From Cytophagaceae bacterium SCN 52-12 (lineage in GTDB: Bacteria; Bacteroidota; Bacteroidia; Cytophagales; Spirosomataceae): a DNA stretch of 38,799 bases. Position numbers and translations under genes: made by a program. Position 1 is the first letter of the stretch. Each line of letters opens with the position of its first letter. The DNA lies in NCBI GenBank assembly GCA_001724175.1, contig MEDT01000253.1, positions 1 to 38,799 on the forward strand, written 5' to 3'. The notes below the pieces were generated by a model, which saw nothing but the letters and a program-made list of their open reading frames with translations, was not told the DNA's origin and searched no databases. Of the stretch, positions 15,934 to 25,442 are shown one piece after another.

Positions 15934-18774
15934 TTAAAACCTGAGCTTCACACCGGCCCTTCCCCAGAAAGAATAGAACTGTTTCTGGTACATCCGGTCA
16001 CGTACGCCGAAATAGTCGAGCTGCGGGGCCTGGGTAAGGTTCTGGGCCTCTACGTATACGGAGATCTTCTCGGTAATGCGATAGGAAGAGTTGGCGTCGA
16101 CCTGTATGCGCGGGTTCCGGATCACGTCGGTATCGTCGTCGCTGCCCAGCAGCACGGTATAGGCGCTGTTGTAGTTCACGTTCCCCTGGATCGTAAAGCG
16201 CTTGTGGCTGAACGAAAGCGAGCCGTTGGCGGTATGATCGGCTTGGCCGGGCAACCGGAGGTTTTTCCTGAACTGTGCATCCGCATTGGAATGGGTGTAG
16301 GTATAATTGGCCAGGATAGACAGACCTTTCAGGATGCCGGGCAGGAAGGTAAGGTTGGCCTGTGCATTGAGCTCGATCCCGAATACGTTGGCCGTGTTGC
16401 CGTTCAGGGTGCGGAACCATCTCCAGTTGGTGTAGCGGCTTGCGTTTTCAAACTCATTCCCGACCAGGTTCACGACGCTGTTGTACTGGAACTTGTCGAT
16501 TTTCTTATAGAATACCCCCGCGGAAAGGATCCCCAGGTTGGAGAGGTATTTTTCATACATCAGGTCTACGTTGGTCGCGAATGCTGGCTGCAGCTTGGGG
16601 TTCCCGTCGGTTACGGTCTCGCTCAGGATGCTGATGATACGCCCGGGCACCAGGTCGACGAAGTTCGGCCGGGAGTAGCCGTAGGTAAGTGCTGCGCGGA
16701 GCAGCGACGACTCATCGAGGTCATACTTTAACTGCAGGTTGGGCAGCACCTTCAGGTAGCTGTTCTGCTGGCGGTTCGGTGAGGTCGAAGTCCAGTTGCC
16801 ATCTGCGTCGGTTTCGACGATATTGCCCCTGTAGTCCACGTCGGTATGCTCGAACCTGACGCCCAGGAGGAACATCAGCTTGTTGAACTGGATGCGGTTC
16901 ATCAGGTAAGCGGAAGAAACACGTTCGACCGCGTCGTAATAATAGGTATCGATGCTGTTCCGGGTAGCCGCTTCGTTGATGGGGAACAGGTCGGTACCCA
17001 GATTGGCATCGACGAAGCCGATGGTTTTGTCCTTGTCGACGCCGAGCCCGAAATTCGTGTTCCCGTTGAGAAGGTCGTCCGAGACTTCGGAAGGACCCAT
17101 GAAATTGGTAAGCTTGCCCTGGTCTGCATCGCCGGCATAAGTGGTCACGATGGTCTCATCGGGACGGAACCTGATGTTGTGCATGTTTTTTACCTTGGCC
17201 CCGGCCTTGAACAGGGCGGCGTTGCCCCCGATGCTGTAAGGGACCGTAGCATTGAGCCGCGCGGTAAAGTTCTTACCCCTGGTGGTCCACCAGTCCCGCT
17301 CTACCGTGTTGTAGGTAAAAAGGGAAGCGTCGTTTTTCCAGTCTGTGCCCGAAGCCTCCAGGTAGTCAGTGCTGATATCGGATATTTCAAGAGGGATGTT
17401 CCCGGTAATGAAGTTGTAGATCCCCGACTTGTTGATAAACTCCGATTTGTTCATGAACACACCGGCATCCAGCTTCACTTTGCCGATCGCGGTTTCCCCC
17501 TGTATGTTGAAATTGAGGTTGCTGTTGTCTTCGGTAGCGGCCTTGATCTCGTTATAGGAGCGCCCCCTGGAATTGGTGTAAACGCCTTCGTCGTTGAGCA
17601 CGTTGCGCGAAGTCTGCATCCGGGTCCTTTTACGGTAGCGTGTCAGCTCATTGAAATGGTCGCTGTACATGAAGTTCGCTACGATGCTGGTATTGGCGTT
17701 GAAGCTGTAGTCGACCGTAGCGGAAGTACCGGTCCTGGTCCTTTCGTTTTCGACGTACAGCAGGCGGATATCGGTAGGGAAGAAGATCTCGCCTTTGCCG
17801 TAGTCGTTTTTCTCCCACACCTGCGCGCGGATCTCGTCGTAGCCGTTGCGGGTTTTGAAGTAGCTTCCGGTAACCATTACGCCCAGCCTTCCGTTGGGAT
17901 TCTGGTCATTGGCCAGGAAACGCTGTCCCCAGGAGAGGTTGCCGATGGCATTGAGGTTGCTGCGGAGGTTGTTATACCCTGTGCCGAGGTCTACCGACAG
18001 GCGCGACCTGAGCGAGGTGGCCGTCGGGGTTTTCATGTTGATGGCGCCGGCAATCGCGTCGCCGTCCTGGTCGGGCATGAGTGTTTTGATCACTTCCATC
18101 GACGAAAGCACGTTGATAGGGATCACATCGAGCTGTGCGTTTCTCGATCCTTCCTCCTGGGTACCCATGATCTGCTCCCCGTTCACATTGATATTAGTAA
18201 AGTTGCCGGGAGTTCCGCGCAGCTGGACGGTAGCGCCTTCCCCGCTGCTGTTCCTGCCGATGGTAACCCCGGGCAGGCGCTGGAGGGATTCCGCCACGTT
18301 GAGGTCGGGATAGCGTCCCATGAGGTCGGCAGAGATCACCTGCTTGAGGTTGTCCGAGTTCCGCTGCTGGTTAAGCGCTTTCTGCTGCCCTTCTACCGAC
18401 GCCGTCACCGTAACCGCCGAGAGCGCAAGGTTAGAGGTCCGGAGGTTGACGTTGAGGAAAACCGTGCTCCCGGAGACGACCGTAACGGCTTTTTCTTCGG
18501 TTTCATACCCCATATAGTTGACCCGGAGCGTCTGGGCGCCGGCAGGTACGTTGGAAAGCGTGTAGTTTCCCGACAGGTCGGTAGCGGCGCCGAGGGTGGT
18601 CCCCTTTACAAATACCGAAGCTCCCGGAAGAGACTCTCCGTCCATACCGGTGATCTGTCCCCTGACCGTACCGTTACCGGATTGTGCCAGCGCTCCCGGA
18701 CCGGATCCCGAAAAGCAAAGTAACACCGCGAGCGTACACGACAGCAGCCACGGCAGCCTGAATAAACGTTTCAT
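15934..18774 (-). CDS. TonB-dependent outer-membrane receptor (carboxypeptidase-like N-terminal domain)
   Basis: The 946-residue outer-membrane receptor starts at the ATG at 18772-18774, giving the signal peptide MKRLFRLPWLLSCTLAVLLCF. Residues about 33-120 are a carboxypeptidase-regulatory-like domain (GTVRGQITGMDGESLPGASVFVKGTT). Next comes the plug domain (DLNVAESLQRLPGVTIGRNSSGEG) and a long beta-barrel ending in the aromatic residue of RAGVKLRF. The plug signature is of the TIGR01782/CirA-FecA-like type known from Xanthomonas and Caulobacter sugar receptors, not SusC, and no SusD gene accompanies it. It probably imports the oligosaccharides made by the enzymes encoded just upstream, powered by TonB. 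It starts 29 bases after the preceding gene. Confidence 0.9.
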   Translation of the reverse strand: MKRLFRLPWLLSCTLAVLLCFSGSGPGALAQSGNGTVRGQITGMDGESLPGASVFVKGTTLGAATDLSGNYTLSNVPAGAQTLRVNYMGYETEEKAVTVVSGSTVFLNVNLRTSNLALSAVTVTASVEGQQKALNQQRNSDNLKQVISADLMGRYPDLNVAESLQRLPGVTIGRNSSGEGATVQLRGTPGNFTNINVNGEQIMGTQEEGSRNAQLDVIPINVLSSMEVIKTLMPDQDGDAIAGAINMKTPTATSLRSRLSVDLGTGYNNLRSNLNAIGNLSWGQRFLANDQNPNGRLGVMVTGSYFKTRNGYDEIRAQVWEKNDYGKGEIFFPTDIRLLYVENERTRTGTSATVDYSFNANTSIVANFMYSDHFNELTRYRKRTRMQTSRNVLNDEGVYTNSRGRSYNEIKAATEDNSNLNFNIQGETAIGKVKLDAGVFMNKSEFINKSGIYNFITGNIPLEISDISTDYLEASGTDWKNDASLFTYNTVERDWWTTRGKNFTARLNATVPYSIGGNAALFKAGAKVKNMHNIRFRPDETIVTTYAGDADQGKLTNFMGPSEVSDDLLNGNTNFGLGVDKDKTIGFVDANLGTDLFPINEAATRNSIDTYYYDAVERVSSAYLMNRIQFNKLMFLLGVRFEHTDVDYRGNIVETDADGNWTSTSPNRQQNSYLKVLPNLQLKYDLDESSLLRAALTYGYSRPNFVDLVPGRIISILSETVTDGNPKLQPAFATNVDLMYEKYLSNLGILSAGVFYKKIDKFQYNSVVNLVGNEFENASRYTNWRWFRTLNGNTANVFGIELNAQANLTFLPGILKGLSILANYTYTHSNADAQFRKNLRLPGQADHTANGSLSFSHKRFTIQGNVNYNSAYTVLLGSDDDTDVIRNPRIQVDANSSYRITEKISVYVEAQNLTQAPQLDYFGVRDRMYQKQFYSFWGRAGVKLRF

Positions 18775-18803
18775 AGCGAATTGGGTTTTTTGATGATAAA
18801 AAA

Positions 18804-20048
18804 TCATTTGAACTTATAATGGATGTAGTCGACGAAAAAGCGCAGGGCGAAGCTGCTTCCTATGTCCCGGTTGGTAAGCCATACCTTCCCCTTCCTGAAC
18901 CTGGTGCGGGTTTCCAGCACGGCGCCCCTGAGGTTGGGGTCGGGATGGTCGGCAGCATACCGGTTTTTGAGCAGCCAGCCGATCGATTTTTCGATATTTT
19001 CATCGAATTGCTTATACCCGTACTTCGACAGCTCTATCCAGACGATGCCTGCCAGCGCCACCGCAGAACCGGTCACCGAGCCTTTGTCGGGCTCCCGGCC
19101 GTTGAGGTAGTTGTTGTAGAAGATCGTGCCGTCTTTCTGCTGGGCGCGCGCGAATACTTCGGCGGTGCGGCTGGCGGCTTCGAGGTATTTCCGGTCGTTG
19201 GTCAGCTTATAGGCGTGGATCAGCGACTCGGCATACCAGAGCGAAAAGCGTGGGTGGAACGACTGCTCTTCGATAAAATTGGGCATAAAGCTCATCCAGA
19301 CGCCTTCCGGCCCCTGCAGCGCTATCAGGCTGTTGCAAAGGTTGAGGTACGCTTCCCGGAATCTGGCATCTCCGGAAAATTCGTAGGCGTCCTTAAAAAG
19401 CCAGCCTTCGGTATTGGGCCGTGAAACGTCGTACAGCTTCTGCTCTTTTTTATCTTTCTGTGCCCAGAACGGGCTGTATTCTTTAAGCACTTCCCCGGTT
19501 TTGGCGTCCACGTTATCATAGCAGACCCCTTTTTCGGGGTAGTACATATTTTTCAACATCCAGTGGGCGGCAGAAGTTGCTACCCGGGCATACCGCGGAT
19601 CTTTGGTAACCCGCGACAGCTCGTAAATACCGGGCGTCCCGTCTGATACGGTGGCGAACACGATGAAATCCTCCCCGATGGCATCGCCGTGGACGGCGGC
19701 TACCATCCCTTTCAATACGGGATGATCCCTGATCTCGAGCGAAGCCCAGTAATCCCCGCCCCTGACCGCCGATTCGAGGTATTTGGGATTATTGGTTTCC
19801 TTGTAGGCCGCCAGCAGGGCATATACGGCCTGCCCGGTATGCCATGGCACCTCGTATTCGTACCAGGTCCCTTCGGTGAGGTTGTAATCGCAGCGCGACT
19901 TCCCTTGCTCGTCGAGCAGTACCTCGGAGATATACCGGGCGGTCTGATCGACGGCCAGCAGGACCTCCTCTTTTTTGATCTGCGCCCTGGCGGTGACGCC
20001 CGAAAGCAGGAGAAACACCAGGAACACCCCAAAACTATTCTGCTTCAT
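18804..20048 (-). CDS. Secreted (alpha/alpha)6-barrel-type protein, possible glycoside hydrolase or epimerase
   Basis: The 414-residue protein has a signal peptide (VFLVFLLLSGVTARAQ) and repeated helical pairs of the (alpha/alpha)6-barrel kind: VPWHTGQAVYALLAAYKETNNPKYLESAVRGGDYWAS, ELSRVTKDPRYARVATSAAHWML, RPNTEGWLFKDAYEFSGDARFREAYLNL, SLIHAYKLTNDRKYLEAASRTAEVF and GSVTGSAVALAGIVWIELSKYG. This fold is shared by GH88/GH105 unsaturated uronyl hydrolases, GH127-like enzymes and C5-epimerases. I could not assign a family. Conserved-looking acids and aromatics (EDFIVF, RPNTEGW) may line the active site. Its start overlaps the end of the GH20 gene by 14 bases, so translation is probably coupled. 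Confidence 0.75.
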   Translation of the reverse strand: MKQNSFGVFLVFLLLSGVTARAQIKKEEVLLAVDQTARYISEVLLDEQGKSRCDYNLTEGTWYEYEVPWHTGQAVYALLAAYKETNNPKYLESAVRGGDYWASLEIRDHPVLKGMVAAVHGDAIGEDFIVFATVSDGTPGIYELSRVTKDPRYARVATSAAHWMLKNMYYPEKGVCYDNVDAKTGEVLKEYSPFWAQKDKKEQKLYDVSRPNTEGWLFKDAYEFSGDARFREAYLNLCNSLIALQGPEGVWMSFMPNFIEEQSFHPRFSLWYAESLIHAYKLTNDRKYLEAASRTAEVFARAQQKDGTIFYNNYLNGREPDKGSVTGSAVALAGIVWIELSKYGYKQFDENIEKSIGWLLKNRYAADHPDPNLRGAVLETRTRFRKGKVWLTNRDIGSSFALRFFVDYIHYKFK

Positions 20049-22584
20049 AGGTTTTATTTTTTGAATTGGTCTGATACTTGTGCTTGTGATTGATGACCTC
20101 CAGTCCGTTGCCCAGGCGGAAGCTGAAGCGCCACGGCGTGCTCCCGGTAGCCGGTATTTTGAGCAGCAGGTGATGAGGGCCTCCTTTTTTCAGGTGAAGG
20201 GAAACTTTTTCTTCTGTTTCCCCCGTAACTTTTATCGTTGCTGCTTTTTCACCGTTACAGAACAGCTCCGTGCCGGAAGGCCCGGAAATATATGCCTCGG
20301 TAGCCTCATCGTCGGTGATCCTGATGTTGCAATAGGCATAGGCAACGGCGTTTTTACCGGTTTTGTAATAGTCTTCAAGATCGATGAGACCGCCGTCGGG
20401 CGAAGCAAATTTGCGCCACCGGTAGTTTTTCCCGTCAAAAACCGAGATGGCGCCGGGTGACGGGGGCTGGTTGTACTCGTTCCCTTCGGAATACAGGAAC
20501 CCCGGAAGCGATCCTCCGGACGACGGGAAAGGTCCGGATAAAAGCCAGTTCTGGAAATAGGTGTAGGGCGTTTCCGTGATAGCCAGCCCGATGCCGTCTG
20601 CCGGGGGAAGGGTAACAGGACGAGCCCGCAGGGACTCTTCCAGCGATTGCTGCAGCTCCCGTAATGCGGCCGCCTTGGATTCATATCCTGCCGACACTAC
20701 ATCCAGCCAGTATTCCTGGTTTTCCTTTCGCCAGGCTGCCCGGAAACGCTCCAGGAGCGCGTCCAGGTGTATGGTGAGCCTTTGGACTTCGGCTATAGCA
20801 CCTCGAAGGAGCTTTCCCCTGGCTTGAGCCGGAGCGGAGGCGGCCTGTCTATAAGTATCTGCTACTGCCACCAGGGTGCTGCGGAGATCCATGATGAGCC
20901 GATACTGGTCGATGGATAGCTCCAGGGCAACCAGGTCGCTTTGATGACGTACCGCCCTGGCCTGCCTGATCAGCGACGAAGCTTCTTCCAGTATTTGATT
21001 CGCTTCCGGGATGGAGGTGTTGTTCAACTGTAAAGGTTTGCCCTTGCGGGACAGCAGTTGCTGCGACCAGACGAGCTCGTTGAGGTTGTAGGTAAGAGTG
21101 AGCTTCCGGAGCGCCATCAGCTTAAAGAGCGCTTCCACATAACGGGTATCGGCCGCGCCATAGGCCGTCTGCGAATAGCGGCGATCGAATGATCTTTCAG
21201 GAGCCGGCGCGAGGTTCCAGCTTTTTTCGGCAGCCACGTACACGCCATACCAGTCGCCTGAGAACAGGTAGGTCCCGCCGTCGTCCCAGATGGTGGTAAA
21301 CGCCCCGGTAGCGCCGTGCCGCTTCCCGGCTTCCAGGAAGCCCCTAATGTTGTCCCTGGCCATGACCATATCCGGGAACATGCGGTAGGAGTTCAGGATC
21401 CCGGGGCAGACCATAAATTCCAGCCCGCGTTCTTCGAAGGGACGGATCCAGCGATCATAGCTCTCCTGGTCGCCGTATTCCCAGGTCAGGTACACGATAT
21501 CGCGGGGCAGCATGTCCGGAATTTCGGGGTGCTGCAGCGCGATGTCGCCCCACATCATCATTCTTTTTCCGCGGCGCCGGACGATGTCGTATAAAAATTT
21601 CAGGTGATCGGCATAAAAACGAGCCGGGCCTATGCTGTCGATGTAGGCTTTGGATTTTCCCTTGTTCAGGTCGAAGGTTTCATCGCAATTGACGTTGAAC
21701 CAGGGTGCATTGAAGGCATCGCACAGCTCGCCGATCACGTTTTCCAGGAATTGCCTGGCGGCGGGATCGAGCGGGGAGATCAGCGTGGCGGTTTCTCCCA
21801 TCGCGGCATACTGAGGCAGCGCGAGTATTTTTTCGAAGTGGCCGAACGACTGGAAGCTGCCGATGAGCTGCATGTGATATTGTTCGGCGTATTGCGACAA
21901 TTCCCTGATCTGGGCAATGGTCAGCTTGCCGTTTTCCGGGGCAAAGTCCGGGTGCGAAAGCGGCTGTACCACATGCTCGATGTAGAACGACAGGTAGTTG
22001 ACCTTGAGCTCGGCCAGCCTGCGGATCTGCTGCCGGATGTAATCCACGGTAGAGATAGGTCCCCGGCTGATGTCGTCGTAGATGACCCTGGTTTCGAAGG
22101 CAGGCCAGTCCGCGATGAAAAGCGCTGTGTTCCAGCCGCCCCTGACGAGTTGCTTCAATGTTTGCAGACCATAGAAAAGACCGGTTTCTGTACCGGCGGC
22201 TATGGTGATCGTCCCGGGTTCCAGGTCCAGGATATATCCTTCTCTTCCCAGGCTATCGAGATACGGCGCAGCCAGCTCCCTGATACGGGAAGATGTTTTT
22301 CCTTCCTGCAGCAGCACCAGCCCGACCCGCATCGGGGAAGCCCCGCCGGGCTGCTCCCTGCTAAATTCTTCCCAGTTTTCGCTCAACCGGGCAAGCTGCG
22401 CTTTTTCAAGCCCCGGTGCATCGAGACTTGCCCGGTGCGACAGGACCACCCGTTTCTCACCCTGCACCACATTTTGCGGGAATGGCAGCACGGGCAGGTC
22501 CGGCCGGCTGCCCGCTGTTCCTTTACAAAAGGGGTGGATGCAGCTCATCAGCAATGCCACCCGGATCAATTTCCTGATCAACAT
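20035..22584 (-). CDS. GH20 family beta-N-acetylhexosaminidase-like enzyme with C-terminal extension
   Basis: The 849-residue exported protein has an N-terminal GH20b-like domain (LPVLPFPQNVV through GTITIAAGTETGLFYGLQTLKQLV) and a GH20 TIM barrel (about 160-470). The Asp-Glu catalytic pair of substrate-assisted hexosaminidases is D301-E302 in NVNCDETFDLNKGKS. A helical, coiled-coil-rich segment (about 530-680) and a beta-sandwich-like end (about 690-830) follow and may bind glycan. The predicted reaction is removal of terminal GlcNAc or GalNAc from an oligosaccharide in the periplasm or on the cell surface. Its ATG directly abuts the stop codon of the preceding gene. Together with nagB it points to a hexosamine-containing substrate. 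Confidence 0.85.
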   Translation of the reverse strand: MLIRKLIRVALLMSCIHPFCKGTAGSRPDLPVLPFPQNVVQGEKRVVLSHRASLDAPGLEKAQLARLSENWEEFSREQPGGASPMRVGLVLLQEGKTSSRIRELAAPYLDSLGREGYILDLEPGTITIAAGTETGLFYGLQTLKQLVRGGWNTALFIADWPAFETRVIYDDISRGPISTVDYIRQQIRRLAELKVNYLSFYIEHVVQPLSHPDFAPENGKLTIAQIRELSQYAEQYHMQLIGSFQSFGHFEKILALPQYAAMGETATLISPLDPAARQFLENVIGELCDAFNAPWFNVNCDETFDLNKGKSKAYIDSIGPARFYADHLKFLYDIVRRRGKRMMMWGDIALQHPEIPDMLPRDIVYLTWEYGDQESYDRWIRPFEERGLEFMVCPGILNSYRMFPDMVMARDNIRGFLEAGKRHGATGAFTTIWDDGGTYLFSGDWYGVYVAAEKSWNLAPAPERSFDRRYSQTAYGAADTRYVEALFKLMALRKLTLTYNLNELVWSQQLLSRKGKPLQLNNTSIPEANQILEEASSLIRQARAVRHQSDLVALELSIDQYRLIMDLRSTLVAVADTYRQAASAPAQARGKLLRGAIAEVQRLTIHLDALLERFRAAWRKENQEYWLDVVSAGYESKAAALRELQQSLEESLRARPVTLPPADGIGLAITETPYTYFQNWLLSGPFPSSGGSLPGFLYSEGNEYNQPPSPGAISVFDGKNYRWRKFASPDGGLIDLEDYYKTGKNAVAYAYCNIRITDDEATEAYISGPSGTELFCNGEKAATIKVTGETEEKVSLHLKKGGPHHLLLKIPATGSTPWRFSFRLGNGLEVINHKHKYQTNSKNKTYEAE

Positions 22585-24312
22585 TTATTCCTGATCGTTT
22601 TTTGGGGTTGAATTCAACATCACTTTTACAAAATTGTTCCCGGTATCAATCTCCGGGACGTCCATGACCAGCCCCACGGTGCACGATCCGGGATCTTCCG
22701 GGAAAGGGAAGGTCACCGTCAGGCTTTTCGGGTGCAGGTCGTCGGGCGCCTGTATGAAAGGAATTGTTTTTTCATCCAGGACCTTTCCGTTCCGGAGCAG
22801 TCTCACTTTTACCTGGCGCGCATCGGCGTTCCCGATGTTGTGCACCAGGCAGGACAGCACCGGCTCGCCCTGTTCATTTTGATCTTTCCGGACGTCCCCG
22901 CTGCCCAGCGCGACGTCGGGAAGCGGGCTGTTCGGCGGGATCACCGGTCTCACCTGCTCCATGCGCAGGATGGCCGGCCCGGCAGGCAGCGACAGCGGGA
23001 TCCTTCCCACCCTCTCCCGGATGGTCACCTGTGTTTCATGGTATACCTTTTCCGGGGTGGTATCATCGTTGGCGTCCGTTCCCAGGGTAAGCCGGTAGAT
23101 GCCCGGTTCCAGCATCCAGGTGTGCAGCTCTATTTCCTTTCCGGCGCCGGCATTGAACAGCGAAATGAGAGCCGAAACGGCGTCTCCCTTCCGTACCAGC
23201 ACCGATACATCGGTACCGGTATTTTTCCAGGTAGCGACCAGGCTTGGAAATTCGAACCCGCGCCCGAAATGCCCGGTATACATGCCGGTGAGCAATTCAC
23301 TGCCTCTTACGTAGACCCGGTCTGTGAACTTTACCTCGCTGGTCAGCAGCGGGAAGTTGTAGCGCAGCGAGCCCAGGATAGATTCAAAGCCCCCGAGCAG
23401 TTCCCCGGTGTTGCCCGTAAGCAGGAACCGGTTGTAAGGCGAGCCGTAGGTCCCGGTCAGCGCAGTGTAGGCGCTGTCGCGCGTCAGCCTGGAAGCAAGC
23501 GCAAAAATATTCCCGAAAGGATGAGCGCCGGAAGGACGGTCTTCCCCGCCGCTGATCAGGGTGTTTTTTACCCAGGCCAGCGACCCCGGGGCAGCTTCCC
23601 TTTCCAGATCGGGCCCTTCCTGCATCAGCCCGGCCACGGTCCTGACCGGTTCCAGGAAGCGGGGATTCCCGGTAATGCCGTACATGCCCGTCAGGTGGTT
23701 GTACAGCTCGCCGATGTGTCCGAGGTGGTCCCAGCGGTAGTAAGCATATTTAAGTCCCGGATCGTACCAGCGGTCGGAGTAGCCCCCGATGCGTTCAGTA
23801 GCAAATTCTACTGCCGGCGGTATGATGCCCGCCGGCTTGCCGTTCTCCGCGCGGGCGGCATCGCTGACCCAGGCTTCCGACCATTCGGAAAGCATCTGAA
23901 CGAGCCCGGGACTTTTGTTGTACCAGGAAAGCCAGAGTCCCGGCAGCAGCGCCCGTGCATTCAGCGGCACGTCCACACCGTAGGGAGCTTGCGGCCATAC
24001 TTCGGTAGCCGATAGATAGTAGGATTTGAAATGGCGGTGCCCGCGGGAGGTGATGCCCGACCATACCTCGCCGAAATTCTGCATGCTGATCATCGCCCTT
24101 TCCACATAGGCAGGATCGCCGTAGCGGACCAGGAACATGCCCGTATGGGAATCGCGGAACAGTTCTGCCGAGTGCTCGACGTCGTCTGTTTTCCGGTCAT
24201 AACCCCTGACCAGCTCGCCGCTTTGCCAGATACCGTCGGCCAGCCGGCTATACCCCAGCCGCGCCTTTTCGTCGTCGGCGCCGAGGATAGCGGGCAGCCA
24301 CCACCGCAGCAT
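22585..24312 (-). CDS. C-terminal part of a frameshifted glycan-active (alpha/alpha)6-type enzyme
   Basis: The open frame from the internal ATG at 24312 codes for 575 residues. The true coding sequence begins about 27 bases earlier, at the frameshift near 24340, where the frame reads YGKYADDVEMLRWWLPAI. It contains helical-barrel segments (PLNARALLPGLWLSWYNKSPGLVQML, YDPGLKYAYYRWDHLGHIGELYNHLTGMYGITGNPRFL) followed by beta-rich sequence (FTDRVYVRGSELLTGMYTGHFGRG) and a C-terminal immunoglobulin/CARDB-like domain (VLSCLVHNIGNADARQVKVRLLRNGKVLDEKTIPF). This order resembles polysaccharide lyases or hydrolases with an (alpha/alpha)6 toroid plus beta-sandwich, but I recognise no family. With the adjacent N-terminal part it forms one protein of about 937 residues. 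Confidence 0.75.
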   Translation of the reverse strand: MLRWWLPAILGADDEKARLGYSRLADGIWQSGELVRGYDRKTDDVEHSAELFRDSHTGMFLVRYGDPAYVERAMISMQNFGEVWSGITSRGHRHFKSYYLSATEVWPQAPYGVDVPLNARALLPGLWLSWYNKSPGLVQMLSEWSEAWVSDAARAENGKPAGIIPPAVEFATERIGGYSDRWYDPGLKYAYYRWDHLGHIGELYNHLTGMYGITGNPRFLEPVRTVAGLMQEGPDLEREAAPGSLAWVKNTLISGGEDRPSGAHPFGNIFALASRLTRDSAYTALTGTYGSPYNRFLLTGNTGELLGGFESILGSLRYNFPLLTSEVKFTDRVYVRGSELLTGMYTGHFGRGFEFPSLVATWKNTGTDVSVLVRKGDAVSALISLFNAGAGKEIELHTWMLEPGIYRLTLGTDANDDTTPEKVYHETQVTIRERVGRIPLSLPAGPAILRMEQVRPVIPPNSPLPDVALGSGDVRKDQNEQGEPVLSCLVHNIGNADARQVKVRLLRNGKVLDEKTIPFIQAPDDLHPKSLTVTFPFPEDPGSCTVGLVMDVPEIDTGNNFVKVMLNSTPKNDQE

Positions 24313-24313
24313 T

Positions 24314-25399
24314 TCAACGTCGTCGGCATATTTCCCGTACCCACCAGCCGATCACCTTCAGCATGCGGGTCATGGCTTCCCGTTGCAGCACGGCCCATTC
24401 AGGCCCTCCGGCCACATCGGCAACCGGGTCTTCTATCTTTTCCCCGAGGTACATCCGCAGCAATTGGTGGCCGGGGAATTGCTTTCCGAGGGCTGCGAAA
24501 TATTCGGGGTGTTTGCTGTCGGGCAGCAGCAGCGTGTCTTCGCGGACCAGCCAGTACTGGGTTTTTGCCAGGAGGTAAAGCGCGTTGAAATAAACCGGGT
24601 CGGCCGGGTCGGCGATTACGGGCTGCAGCAGGTCGATGACCGCATACATCCGCTGGATCTGGTTCATCCCGGTCTGCCGGACCGCCCAGCCCCATCCGCC
24701 CTGCTCATAAAAGGTCATCGCCATACGGAGCCTTTTCAGGACATCCAGTTGGTTGGCGGCTGCCTGGTCGCCGGTGTCATTCGTTAATCTTTGCCTGAGC
24801 GTACCGATCGCCTGGTCGATTTCGGAAGAATCAGTATAGGGCCCGGGAGAAAAAGCGCGGATCACAGGCGCTTTCACGGGCCTGAATTCAAGCGCATACA
24901 GGCCGACCCCACTATCCCCGTGCGATTCCAGGCGAAAAACGGCTTCTCCTTTGTCGAGGCGTACTTCTTCTCTTATGGTCTGGTAGGCCAGCCGGAACCA
25001 CGGCGCCTGGATGTCCTCTGCCAGCACACGGCCGTTTAGGGACGCACGCATCCGCATCGGGCCTGGGCCGGGATATCCCAGCACCGCCGTTACGAAATAT
25101 TTCCCCGGAGGCAGCTTTGCCTTGAATACGAGCGCTTTCCGGGCAGTCACGCCGTCTCTTAACAAAGTGTCGGGCAGCTTGCGGTAGAGCGTGTCGAAAG
25201 CGTGATCAGGGGCTTCCAGCCATCCATAGCCGTTCCGTTCGTTGTACAGGGTATTTGGCGTTACCTGGAGATAGCCCTTCCGGATCTCGGAATCCGCACG
25301 TCCCATATCGAAAAGGCAGCATGTTTTCCCGGTCCCTGCAAGACAGGGAAGTGCCGCTGACAACAGCGCTGCGAATATTCCGGAAACAGCTAACTTCAC
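24314..25399 (-). CDS. N-terminal part of the same frameshifted enzyme, with carbohydrate-binding-like domain
   Basis: The frame starts at a GTG (25397-25399) with a signal peptide (MKLAVSGIFAALLSAALPCLAG). It encodes a malectin/galactose-binding-like domain (CCLFDMGRADSEIRKGYLQVTPNTLYNERNGYGWL, then VFKAKLPPGKYFVTAVLGYPGPGPMRMRASLNG) and then a helical region (YFNALYLLAKTQYWLVREDTLLL). It ends at residue 361 in VIGWWVREICRRR, out of character for the protein. Removing one base of the CCC at 24340-24342 converts this into IGWWYGKYADDVEMLRWW and joins it to the downstream frame. This is either a true inactivating mutation, a sequencing error or, less likely, programmed frameshifting. It lies 43 bases after the GH28-like gene. 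Confidence 0.75.
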   Translation of the reverse strand: MKLAVSGIFAALLSAALPCLAGTGKTCCLFDMGRADSEIRKGYLQVTPNTLYNERNGYGWLEAPDHAFDTLYRKLPDTLLRDGVTARKALVFKAKLPPGKYFVTAVLGYPGPGPMRMRASLNGRVLAEDIQAPWFRLAYQTIREEVRLDKGEAVFRLESHGDSGVGLYALEFRPVKAPVIRAFSPGPYTDSSEIDQAIGTLRQRLTNDTGDQAAANQLDVLKRLRMAMTFYEQGGWGWAVRQTGMNQIQRMYAVIDLLQPVIADPADPVYFNALYLLAKTQYWLVREDTLLLPDSKHPEYFAALGKQFPGHQLLRMYLGEKIEDPVADVAGGPEWAVLQREAMTRMLKVIGWWVREICRRR

Positions 25400-25442
25400 T
25401 ATATATACGTTTTGGTTTATTGTTCTTTTCCGTTTATGCCGG

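Noticed and set aside
16846..18723. 625-codon open frame on the plus strand opposite the receptor gene
   Set aside because: It is a shadow of a GC-rich gene. The minus-strand frame shows a full signal, plug and barrel, and the plus frame has no domain signature.
15934..18774. SusC/SusD pair
   Set aside because: The receptor has a FecA/CirA-like plug signature and no lipoprotein of SusD type is encoded on either side.
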